Assembly: GCF_000472865.1 (NCBI RefSeq)
Contig: NZ_AXAP01000044.1
Coordinates: 1 to 64,000 of the forward strand
Direction of reading: 5' to 3'
DNA length: 64,000 nt
Origin: Bradyrhizobium elkanii WSM2783
GTDB lineage: Bacteria; Pseudomonadota; Alphaproteobacteria; Rhizobiales; Xanthobacteraceae
How positions within the stretch are numbered: the first letter of the stretch is position 1; every line of letters starts with the position of its first letter. Below the pieces are notes generated by a model. It was not told where the DNA came from and made no database searches. It was given only the letters and a program-made list of their open reading frames with translations. Positions 16,954 to 25,345 of this stretch are shown one piece after another. The position numbers were made by a program, and so were the translations under genes.

Positions 16954-17904
16954 CTACGACCGCTTCGCTCGCTGGTGGCGCACCGGTGCGGCGGGCAAAG
17001 TATCCCGCACGCCAGACCATTCTTCGTCGCCGAGTTCGGCGATCGCCTTCCTGACCTCCGCCTTGGCGGCGTCGTTCAACTGAACGATCGGGAGACGCGT
17101 ATTCGGCTGGATCAGCCCAAGCAGCGACAGCGCATACTTCAGCGCCGCTGGATGCTCGGTGGCGAGCAGCCCGGCAATCGGGACCAGGGGGCTGAACAGA
17201 TACCCGGCCGATTGCGGTCGTCCTTCCTTGAGGCTTGCAAGAACCGCCTGGCACAGTTCCGGTACGAGGTTCGCGACTGCCGAGATGCAGCCGTGTCCGC
17301 CGGCGGCCATGAACGGCAGCGCGGTCAAGTCATCGCCTGACAGCAGGCGGAAATGCGGCGGCAGCGACGTGCGTATGCGGACCAGGCGTCCGACATCGCC
17401 GCTGCTGTCGCGCAATCCGATGAACTGCTCGGATTCAGCTAGGCGCTCAAGCGTTGCGCCGGAGAGTTCGCGAAGGGTGCGCGAGGGAACGTCGTGCAGG
17501 ATGACCGGAAGTCCGGTCGCCTCGGCAATGGCGCGGAAATGCGCGTAGATGCCCGCCTGCATCGGCTTGTTGTAACAGGGGACCACCGAGAGCACGGCAT
17601 CGGCGCCGGCGGCCTCCGCCTGCCGCGTCAGTTCGACGGCGCGGTCTGTTGCGTTGGATCCGGCGCCGGCGATGACGTTGATACGGCCATGCGCGACCTC
17701 GACGGCGCGGCGAACGAGGCCAGCCTTCTCTATCGTCGTCAGGGTCGGCGCCTCGCCCGTGGTCTCGCCGACCACGATCGCACTGGCGTCGGCTGCGATC
17801 TGACGCTCGCATAGTTGCACAAAGGCGTCGAAATCGACTTCGCCATCTTCGTCGAACGGCGTCGGAAGGTCGGGGATGTAGCCCGCGAGCCAGTCCTGTT
17901 TCAT
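16954..17904 (-). CDS. DapA-family protein lacking the Schiff-base lysine
   Basis: A 316-aa (beta/alpha)8 protein of the dihydrodipicolinate synthase / N-acetylneuraminate lyase family. ATG 17904 is preceded by GAAGGACG. Family residues kept include the GETTGE loop, CYNKP (Tyr of the proton relay) and LSGDD. Two catalytic positions are changed. The E. coli DapA Tyr133 equivalent is His137 (ILHDVPSRT), and the Schiff-base Lys161 equivalent is Arg165 (IGLRDSSGD); spacing between them is identical to E. coli (28). The arginine codon is CGC, two changes from a lysine codon. The protein therefore should not form the usual enamine, so dapA is not assigned. It is the last gene of a leftward operon with three unknown genes. 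Confidence 0.85.
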   Translation of the reverse strand: MKQDWLAGYIPDLPTPFDEDGEVDFDAFVQLCERQIAADASAIVVGETTGEAPTLTTIEKAGLVRRAVEVAHGRINVIAGAGSNATDRAVELTRQAEAAGADAVLSVVPCYNKPMQAGIYAHFRAIAEATGLPVILHDVPSRTLRELSGATLERLAESEQFIGLRDSSGDVGRLVRIRTSLPPHFRLLSGDDLTALPFMAAGGHGCISAVANLVPELCQAVLASLKEGRPQSAGYLFSPLVPIAGLLATEHPAALKYALSLLGLIQPNTRLPIVQLNDAAKAEVRKAIAELGDEEWSGVRDTLPAAPVRHQRAKRS

Positions 17905-17932
17905 GTGTCGTCCTTCGGAATAGGAACCGCAT

Positions 17933-18364
17933 TCAATATCTGGCGGCGCGTGAGCGCGTGCCGGGGAGTGGAGCATTGCTGCGCGGTGCCAATCCGCGCC
18001 ACAGCCAGTTGTTGACCTTGGGCTTTCTGATGCGCGGCGGCGCCGTATCGATTTCGATTTCGACGGCGCTTGCAAATGCCCGCTTCAGGCGCGGATCCTC
18101 GATCCGCTCAAGATACTGACGTAAAGCGGCATCGGCGGCGTCGTTCTGCCGTGGAATGGCGCTGCAGAGGTCGGCACTGATCTTGCGGAAGAAGCTGAAA
18201 CTCGGCTGCTCCTCGGAGCTGTGGCCGCCGCGATCAATCTCGGCGGCTATCGCCATCACGTTCAACCGATCGGCATTATCGAGCGTTACGGCAAAGCGCA
18301 GAAGCGCCAGTTGCCAGGCGCGCAGCAGTCTGCTGTGCCATTCAACCGGATCCTGCGATTCCAT
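17933..18364 (-). CDS. Conserved hypothetical protein
   Basis: A 143-aa protein from ATG 18364 (MESQDPVEWHSRLL), soluble, with a helical N-terminal half (WQLALLRFAVTLDNADRLNVMAIAAEID) and a middle FSFFRKISADL segment. The tail after residue 110 is basic and proline-rich. No family is recognised. The frame continues upstream to 18448, which would overlap the preceding gene by 47 bases; 18364 leaves a 37-base spacer and is preferred. It lies 28 bases before the DapA-like gene, so it is very probably co-transcribed. Confidence 0.68.
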   Translation of the reverse strand: MESQDPVEWHSRLLRAWQLALLRFAVTLDNADRLNVMAIAAEIDRGGHSSEEQPSFSFFRKISADLCSAIPRQNDAADAALRQYLERIEDPRLKRAFASAVEIEIDTAPPRIRKPKVNNWLWRGLAPRSNAPLPGTRSRAARY

Positions 18365-18401
18365 TGGTAACGCCTTCCCAGCCGCGCAAATGCTTCGCGG
18401 T

Positions 18402-18845
18402 TCACGCCGCTCTTTCCATTTGCACGAAACCCTGCCGGTGAGCGGCAAGCACGAGGCCGCGTTGGCACCTCACGCCTGCCTCGATCCGGAAGCCCATCTG
18501 CTCCAGCCTCCTTCGGATGTTGAGGCAGAATTCGCCTTCACGAGAGTCGATCAGGATCGCAATGGTGGCGTTCGTGCTGAGGAACTGCGAGACTTCCAGG
18601 AGCGCCGCCTCGATCGCCGCCAGGGATTTATCTCCCGTGAGCAGGCCGATGCTGTGCTGTCTCCTGGGCAGCCGGCAGGTTGCGGTTGTCGCGATCTGAA
18701 CGAAGCCGCGCCTGCGCAGCGAAAGATAGAGCTCCATGGCTCCACTTCCCGCGATGATCGTGCGGTGCAGGTTGGACAGGTGCGTCAGTGTGATCATCGT
18801 ATCGACGACCTGGTCGCGGTCGGCAACTAAACAAGGCTGCATCAT
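18402..18845 (-). CDS. Conserved hypothetical protein
   Basis: A 147-aa protein with a strong ribosome site (AGGAGGAG) 6 bases before ATG ATG at 18845. The pattern TIIAGSGAMELYLSLRRRG, then TIAILIDSREGEF, suggests alternating strands and helices of a Rossmann-like fold, and four cysteines are spread along the chain (CLVAD, CRLPRR, FCLNI, RCQRG). No named family was recognised and the glycine loop is not a convincing nucleotide site. It is the second gene of the leftward four-gene operon that ends in the DapA-like gene. Confidence 0.7.
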   Translation of the reverse strand: MMQPCLVADRDQVVDTMITLTHLSNLHRTIIAGSGAMELYLSLRRRGFVQIATTATCRLPRRQHSIGLLTGDKSLAAIEAALLEVSQFLSTNATIAILIDSREGEFCLNIRRRLEQMGFRIEAGVRCQRGLVLAAHRQGFVQMERAA

Positions 18846-18878
18846 CTGACTCCTCCTGAATATAGGCCGCGAATCGGA

Positions 18879-19163
18879 TCAGGCGACGCGTCGCGCGGCT
18901 GTTGCTTGTGACGGCGCGGCGGAGGAACTTCTGTTCATGTCAAGTTCGAATTCGCGCGACAGTTCGACGATGGTTTCTGGATGATGCCCGTTCTCGAACA
19001 GCGCGTATTTGACTGCCTGGGAGCGATTGACGAACAGCCCGCCGTAGAGACCGTTCTGTTCCTGGGCGACCCACTGGCCGCGCCGGTTCCGTCCGATAAA
19101 GACGATAGGCGAAGCAGAGCTACACGATGGAGGTTCGTCGAGTTTGATGTTCACGAGTTTCAT
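18879..19163 (-). CDS. Conserved hypothetical protein, first gene of DapA-like operon
   Basis: A 94-aa protein starting at ATG 19163. The middle reads FIGRNRRGQWVAQEQNGLYGGLFVNRSQAVKYALFENG, like a short two-strand/helix module (a strand pair reporting on a residue and then a helix). Similar phrases occur in many small rhizobial proteins, but I know no function for them. The C-terminus is serine/alanine-rich and likely disordered. It opens the leftward operon 19163-16954; a box resembling the presumed KdpE site lies 86 bases upstream. Confidence 0.7.
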   Translation of the reverse strand: MKLVNIKLDEPPSCSSASPIVFIGRNRRGQWVAQEQNGLYGGLFVNRSQAVKYALFENGHHPETIVELSREFELDMNRSSSAAPSQATAARRVA

Positions 19164-19248
19164 TTTTGTGATTCCTTCACGAGACTTGGTAACGCGTTCA
19201 ATATCTTTGCGGGTGGATATGAAATCGAGGAGGGCGGGTAATCGATCT

Positions 19249-19264
19249 CATAAGAGACCTATAA
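19249..19264 (+). promoter_or_regulatory. KdpE-box-like site 2
   Basis: CATAAGAGACCTATAA matches the box before the kdp operon (TATAAGATTCCTATAA) at 13 of 16 positions. It contains the direct repeat ATAAGA at 19250 and 19261, an 11-base period as usual for OmpR/PhoB-type response regulators. Its edge is 86 bases upstream of ATG 19163. The orientation is opposite to that gene, which weakens the case somewhat. Confidence 0.5.
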
Positions 19265-19286
19265 GATCGCGAGGACTGTCGCGGGA

Positions 19287-19559
19287 TCACCGGCCGGTTG
19301 CCGAGGCGAGCGCGCAAAGCGCGGCATAGGCTGCCATCTCGTCCCAATGGTTGAGATCGGCATCCATGAATTGCTCCCGCCGTATCAGGGCGATGACGGC
19401 ACAGAGCACGGTGGACATCCAGAGCAGCGCGATGAAGCTGCGGCCAAAGCCGATGCTCCCGAACAGCGCGAAACCGCTCAGGATCAGCAACCGAAACACA
19501 AATCGAACCAGGACCTGGGCCGATTTCAGCTTTTGCGGCAGGTTTGGCAGTGGCTGCAC
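19287..19559 (-). CDS. Small membrane protein of unknown function
   Basis: A 90-aa protein with two predicted membrane helices: VLVRFVFRLLILSGFALFGSI (about residues 16-36) and FIALLWMSTVLCAVIALI (about 42-59). A short cytoplasmic tail follows (DADLNHWDEMAAYAALCAL). No family is recognised. It begins 12 bases after the stop of the upstream 154-aa gene on the same strand, so they form a two-gene operon diverging from kdp. The location suggests a role linked to K+ or turgor, but only by association. Confidence 0.7.
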   Translation of the reverse strand: MQPLPNLPQKLKSAQVLVRFVFRLLILSGFALFGSIGFGRSFIALLWMSTVLCAVIALIRREQFMDADLNHWDEMAAYAALCALASATGR

Positions 19560-19571
19560 GGCGCTGCTCGC

Positions 19572-20036
19572 TCAGGCGAAATTGTCGCTCAGCATCGGCT
19601 GGTAGAAGCCGTCGGCATGACGTTCGACGCTCGGCACGCTGGGCCGGCTCGACGGTGCGGCGATCTGCTGTGCCTCGACGAAGGCGCAGAGGATGGCGAG
19701 CGCCAGGTCGGCGTGATGGGTCTCGATCGATTGATCGAGCCAGTCCGGCAGTTCGCGCTCGCGCGATAGCGCGCAGTACCATTCGCCGTCGTCATAGGCG
19801 AGGCGACGAACCTGCCATTGCGGCAGTTCGAGGTCGAGCAGCGCCAGCGCTGCATCGGTCCACGCGCCCAGTTTGATCAGTGCCTCGACGCGCGCCGTCT
19901 TGTCGCGTTGCCCCTGCGAGGGAAAGCGTCGGCAATAGTCGCGGATGAGGTCGGACATCAGTTCGACTGTCACGCTACCGGCGTCCCGCAGCCGAAGGCC
20001 GAAGTCGGCGGTCAAGGGTTCTGAAAGCAGTGACAT
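19572..20036 (-). CDS. Conserved hypothetical protein diverging from kdp
   Basis: A 154-aa soluble protein from ATG 20036 (MSLLSEPLTADFG), preceded by AGGTCTC; an ATG five codons upstream has no ribosome site. A helix-rich N-terminal half (VTVELMSDLIRDYCRRFPSQGQ) is followed by LIKLGAWTDAALALLDLELPQWQVRRLAYDDGEWYCALSRE, whose pattern recurs in hypothetical proteins beside kdp genes in other rhizobia (recollection). It has no membrane segment. A KdpE-box-like site lies 94 bases upstream in the same relative orientation and distance as the one before kdp, which suggests shared control by KdpDE. Confidence 0.72.
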   Translation of the reverse strand: MSLLSEPLTADFGLRLRDAGSVTVELMSDLIRDYCRRFPSQGQRDKTARVEALIKLGAWTDAALALLDLELPQWQVRRLAYDDGEWYCALSRERELPDWLDQSIETHHADLALAILCAFVEAQQIAAPSSRPSVPSVERHADGFYQPMLSDNFA

Positions 20037-20129
20037 GGCGAGACCTATCAATCATGCGGTTTGACGAAATGCCGCAGGTCAAACGTGGTCAAAACGCCAT
20101 TTGAAAACGAGATGGGGCGGCGGCCGGAA

Positions 20130-20145
20130 ATATAGGGATTTCATA
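20130..20145 (-). promoter_or_regulatory. KdpE-box-like site 3
   Basis: On the minus strand TATGAAATCCCTATAT matches TATAAGATTCCTATAA at 12 of 16 positions, with the same 11-base spacing of the TAT/TATA cores. It points toward the leftward gene at 20036 and lies 94 bases before its ATG, matching the 100 bases seen at kdp. A TTTGAC-N12-GTCAAA palindrome (20060-20083) lies between it and the gene. Confidence 0.5.
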
Positions 20146-20331
20146 AAGATGGACGGGGCGCGCGATGCCGAACCTCACGCGTCGTCCCGACAAACGCCAG
20201 GACCCAGATCACCATTCTGTGTTTGGAAGCGTGCTGTGGCGGCCCCACCTCTTCGATACCGATACCGGGGGTTGTGGGTCCCGGCTAGGCCAAGGGCTCG
20301 TCGCGGCGTGCAAGCCTGAGAAGCGGATCTT

Positions 20332-20347
20332 TATAAGATTCCTATAA
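20332..20347 (+). promoter_or_regulatory. Presumed KdpE binding site of the kdp operon
   Basis: TATAAGATTCCTATAA holds two TATAA cores 11 bases apart, the direct-repeat layout bound by OmpR-family regulators. The E. coli KdpE site is likewise an AT-rich TTTATA-type repeat. In this GC-rich region the AT content stands out. It ends 100 bases before the first kdp micropeptide gene. The cognate kdpD and kdpE genes are at the end of the operon. Confidence 0.6.
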
Positions 20348-20409
20348 CGACGCCGCAGCCTACATCTCGAAAACCTATGCGGCGGGTGGCACCTCACCTC
20401 GGAACCAAA

Positions 20410-20429
20410 ACGGGCCTTTGTCGGCCCGT
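20410..20429 (+). promoter_or_regulatory. Stem-loop in kdp leader
   Basis: ACGGGCC-tttgtc-GGCCCGT is a perfect 7-bp stem with a 6-base loop, ending 17 bases before the first start codon and just upstream of the ribosome site AGGAG. It could affect translation or transcript stability; no riboswitch class is recognised. Confidence 0.4.
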
Positions 20430-20446
20430 ATGCATAGGAGCCTCCA

Positions 20447-20530
20447 ATGCTTGATCTCGTCATGCTGGTGCTCGCCGCGGCATTTTTCGCAGCCGGCATA
20501 GGCTACGCCTACGCCTGCGAACGGCTGTGA
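20447..20530 (+). CDS. 27-aa membrane micropeptide, first gene of kdp operon
   Basis: Twenty-seven codons from ATG 20447, 7 bases after AGGAG, to TGA 20530. The product is one hydrophobic helix (LVMLVLAAAFFAAGIGYAYA) ending in CERL. Its size and helix resemble KdpF, but the true KdpF signature is in the next gene. The strong ribosome site and the 11-base spacer to kdpF argue that it is expressed. It could be a second small subunit stabilising the Kdp complex (inference). Too short for most gene callers. Confidence 0.7.
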   Translation: MLDLVMLVLAAAFFAAGIGYAYACERL

Positions 20531-20541
20531 GGGGGCGCGCC

Positions 20542-20631
20542 ATGATTTTCGACTATTCGCTCGCCGGCCTCGTCTCGCTCGGCCTTCTCTTCTACCTCAC
20601 CTATGCGCTGCTGCGCCCTGAGCGGTTTTGA
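20542..20631 (+). CDS. kdpF: K+-transporting ATPase subunit KdpF
   Basis: A 29-aa single-helix peptide from ATG 20542 whose C-terminus TYALLRPERF is the classic KdpF ending (YLLYALLRPERF type). KdpF is a lipid-like stabiliser of the KdpABC complex in the inner membrane. GGGGGCGC lies just upstream as a weak ribosome site; coupling to the preceding micropeptide is likely. It is followed by another micropeptide and then kdpA. Confidence 0.85.
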   Translation: MIFDYSLAGLVSLGLLFYLTYALLRPERF

Positions 20632-20639
20632 TCAGCGCC

Positions 20640-20744
20640 ATGTTCATGCTCGGCCAGCTTCTCGTGGCAGATGCGGCGCTGACCATCCTGCTCGTCGGCG
20701 TGCTTGCCGTGCTGCTGCGATCAAAGCCCATTCGAAAGGTTTAA
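20640..20744 (+). CDS. 34-aa membrane micropeptide between kdpF and kdpA
   Basis: ATG 20640 to TAA 20744 encodes 34 aa: a short polar start, a hydrophobic helix (ALTILLVGVLAVLLR) and a basic end (SKPIRKV), consistent with one membrane span with the C-terminus in the cytoplasm. The stop is 4 bases before the kdpA start, so reading it may aid kdpA translation. No obvious Shine-Dalgarno precedes it (GATCAGCGCC), so it may depend on coupling from kdpF 8 bases upstream. No family is known to me. Confidence 0.55.
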   Translation: MFMLGQLLVADAALTILLVGVLAVLLRSKPIRKV

Positions 20745-20748
20745 TGCC

Positions 20749-22452
20749 ATGACCGCCATCGGCTGGTTTCAGATTATTCTCTTTTGCGCCGTCGTCGTCG
20801 CGCTGGTCAAGCCGCTCGGCTGGTACATGACGCGCGTCTTCAACGGCGAGGCGACTTTCCTGTCGCCGGTGCTGCGCCCGGTGGAGCGCGGGTTCTACTG
20901 GATCAGCGGCGTCGACGAAAGTCGCGAACAGCACTGGCTGACCTATACGGTCGCGATGCTTCTGTTTCATATCGGCGGCTTCCTGATCATCTACGGCGTG
21001 ATGCGGCTGCAGGCCGTGTTGCCGTTCAATCCGGCGGACCAGGCCGCCGTTGCCCCGGATCTGTCGTTCAACACCGCGGTCTCCTTTCTCACCAACACCA
21101 ACTGGCAGAACTACGGCGGTGAAAGCACGGTGTCGTACCTGGTCCAGATGCTCGGCCTGACGCACCAGAACTTCCTCTCGGCTGCGACCGGCATGGTGCT
21201 CGCTGTGGCGTTGATCCGCGGCTTCGCCCGCGCCTCTGTACGCACGATCGGCAATTTCTGGGTCGATATCACCCGCTGCACGCTCTACATCCTGCTGCCG
21301 ATCTGCATCGTCTATTCGCTGTTCCTGGTGTCGCAGGGCATGCCGCAGACGCTCGGGCCCTATGTCGACGCAACCACGCTCGAAGGCGCCAAGCAGACGA
21401 TCGCCGTCGGTCCCGTAGCGTCGCAGGTCGCGATCAAGATGCTCGGCACCAATGGCGGCGGCTTCTTCAACGCCAACGCCGCGCACCCCTTCGAGAATCC
21501 GACCGCGCTGTCGAACTTCGTGCAGATGCTCTCGATCTTCGTGATCGGCGCCGCGTTCACCAACGTGTTCGGCCGCATGGTCGGCAACCAGCGCCAGGGC
21601 TGGGCGATCCTCGCCGTGATGGGCGTGCTGTTCATCGCCGGCGTTTTTGTCTGCTACTGGTCCGAGGCCAACGGCACCACCGCGCTGCAGGCGCTGGGTC
21701 TGTCCGGCGGCAATATGGAAGGCAAGGAAATCCGCTTCGGCATCGTCGCGTCCTCGCTGTTCGCCGTGGTCACCACCGCGGCGTCCTGCGGCGCCGTCAA
21801 TGCCATGCATGACAGCTTCACCGCGCTCGGCGGCATGATCCCGCTGATCAACATGCAACTCGGCGAAATCATCGTCGGCGGCGTCGGCGCCGGTCTTTAT
21901 GGCATGCTGCTGTTCGTCGTGCTGGCGATCTTCGTCGCCGGCCTGATGGTCGGCCGTACGCCGGAATATGTCGGCAAGAAGATCGAGGCGCGCGAGGTCA
22001 AGATGGCGATGCTCGCGATCCTGGTGCTGCCGCTGATGTATCTCGGCTGGACCGCCGTCGCCGTGGTGCTGCCGTCCGCGGTTGCTTCGATGGCCAATGC
22101 CGGCCCGCACGGCTTCACCGAGGTGCTCTATGCCTTCACCTCGGCGACCGGCAATAACGGCTCGGCCTTTGCAGGTCTCACCGGCAACACCTTCTTCTAC
22201 AACCTCACGCTCGCCAGCGCGATGTTCGTCGGCCGCTTCTTCATGATCGTGCCGGCAATGGCGATTGCGGGTTCGCTGGCGCAGAAGAAGTCGGTCCCGC
22301 CGTCGGCCGGCACGTTCCCGACCACCGGCGGCCTGTTCGTCGGTCTCGTCGTCGGCGTGATCCTGATCATCGGCGGCCTCACCTTCTTCCCGGCGCTGGC
22401 GCTCGGACCGATCGTCGAGCATCTCGCCATGAACGCCAACACCCTGTTCTGA
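20749..22452 (+). CDS. kdpA: K+-transporting ATPase subunit KdpA
   Basis: Potassium-selective channel-like subunit (567 aa) of the high-affinity Kdp pump, related to the Trk/Ktr superfamily with four filter-forming repeats. Recognisable parts are the N-terminal helix FQIILFCAVVVALVKPLGWY, the first-repeat region SFNTAVSFLTNTNWQNYGGE, the block MLGTNGGGFFNANAAHPFENPT and FTSATGNNGSAFAG in the last filter region. ATG 20749 is preferred; the frame from 20704 would run through the micropeptide gene. kdpB follows 23 bases after the stop. Confidence 0.97.
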   Translation: MTAIGWFQIILFCAVVVALVKPLGWYMTRVFNGEATFLSPVLRPVERGFYWISGVDESREQHWLTYTVAMLLFHIGGFLIIYGVMRLQAVLPFNPADQAAVAPDLSFNTAVSFLTNTNWQNYGGESTVSYLVQMLGLTHQNFLSAATGMVLAVALIRGFARASVRTIGNFWVDITRCTLYILLPICIVYSLFLVSQGMPQTLGPYVDATTLEGAKQTIAVGPVASQVAIKMLGTNGGGFFNANAAHPFENPTALSNFVQMLSIFVIGAAFTNVFGRMVGNQRQGWAILAVMGVLFIAGVFVCYWSEANGTTALQALGLSGGNMEGKEIRFGIVASSLFAVVTTAASCGAVNAMHDSFTALGGMIPLINMQLGEIIVGGVGAGLYGMLLFVVLAIFVAGLMVGRTPEYVGKKIEAREVKMAMLAILVLPLMYLGWTAVAVVLPSAVASMANAGPHGFTEVLYAFTSATGNNGSAFAGLTGNTFFYNLTLASAMFVGRFFMIVPAMAIAGSLAQKKSVPPSAGTFPTTGGLFVGLVVGVILIIGGLTFFPALALGPIVEHLAMNANTLF

Positions 22453-22475
22453 TCGAATTGATTGGAGTCACATCC

Positions 22476-24590
<2,115 letters not shown>

Positions 24591-24600
24591 TGGACACCGT

Positions 24601-24682
24601 GATTGCGAGGAGCGAAGCGACGAAGCAATCCACGATCTTGCCCCGCGGCCCGATGGATGGCTTCGCTTCGCTCGCAATGACG
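24601..24682. repeat. Palindromic repeat inserted between kdpB and kdpC
   Basis: The left arm contains ATTGCGAGGAGCGAAGCGAC (24602-24621) plus GAAGC; the right arm GCTTCGCTTCGCTCGCAATG ends near 24679, and the arms are inverted. This is a very common intergenic element of Bradyrhizobium and relatives (recollection). Here it sits inside an operon, within the 110-bp kdpB-kdpC spacer, and could form a strong mRNA hairpin that changes KdpC dose or mRNA ends. Confidence 0.7.
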
Positions 24683-24700
24683 AGAATTAGGAGAGACAAC

Positions 24701-25303
24701 ATGCTTAGAGAAATTCGTCCAGCCATCGTCCTTCTGCTGTTGTTGACGGCCGTCACGGGCCTCGCCTATCCGCTCGCGATCACCGCCATCGCTGGCGTGA
24801 TCTTTCCGTCAGAGGCGCAGGGCAGCCTGATCGAAAAGGACGGCAAGGTCATCGGCTCCGCCCTGATCGGTCAGGAGTTCAAGGAGGACAAATACTTCCA
24901 CGGCCGGCCGTCGGCGACGCTGGCGCCGGATCCGAACGATTCCTCCAAGACGGTGCCCGCGCCCTACAACGCGGCGAACTCCGGCGGCTCCAACCTCGGC
25001 CCGACCAGCAAGGCGCTGAACGACCGTATCAAGGAGGATGTCGAGAAGCTGAAGGCGGAAAATTCGTCCCAACCGGTGCCGATCGACCTCGTCACCACCT
25101 CGGGAAGCGGCCTCGATCCCGACATTTCGCCGGAGGCGGCGCTCTTCCAGGTGCCGCGGGTGGCAAAAGCGCGCAACCTGCAGGAAGCGCAGGTCCGCCA
25201 GCTCGTCGAAGCCAACACCAAGGGCCGTTTCATCGGCGTGCTCGGCGAGCCGCGGGTGAATGTCCTGGCGCTTAACCTCGCTTTGGACGGCGCTTCGAAA
25301 TAA
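24701..25303 (+). CDS. kdpC: K+-transporting ATPase subunit KdpC
   Basis: Assembly subunit (200 aa) with one N-terminal membrane helix (IVLLLLLTAVTGLAYPLAITAIAGVIFP) and a periplasmic domain. Family features are IGQEF, YFHGRPSA, SGGSNLGPTSKAL and DLVTTSGSGLDPDISPEAA. ATG 24701 is preceded by TTAGGAGAG, a good ribosome site; the frame is open upstream to 24590, but that part reads through the repeat. It is followed after 42 bp by kdpD. Confidence 0.96.
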   Translation: MLREIRPAIVLLLLLTAVTGLAYPLAITAIAGVIFPSEAQGSLIEKDGKVIGSALIGQEFKEDKYFHGRPSATLAPDPNDSSKTVPAPYNAANSGGSNLGPTSKALNDRIKEDVEKLKAENSSQPVPIDLVTTSGSGLDPDISPEAALFQVPRVAKARNLQEAQVRQLVEANTKGRFIGVLGEPRVNVLALNLALDGASK

Positions 25304-25345
25304 AGGCGGCTAGGCCGAATGACGTGACGCGACTATATTTGCTCT

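Noticed and set aside
16614..17054. 146-codon plus-strand frame after the helicase start
   Set aside because: It is compositionally poor, spans the leader and the DapA-like 3' end, and has no motif.
20060..20094. TTTGAC-N12-GTCAAA palindrome plus a direct GGTCAAA repeat
   Set aside because: Looks like -35 hexamers or an operator, but no convincing -10 or known regulator site could be assigned.
25318..25345. Fourth KdpE-like box before kdpD (TATATTTGCTCTATGG)
   Set aside because: Only 9 of 16 bases match and it overlaps the start codon of kdpD.
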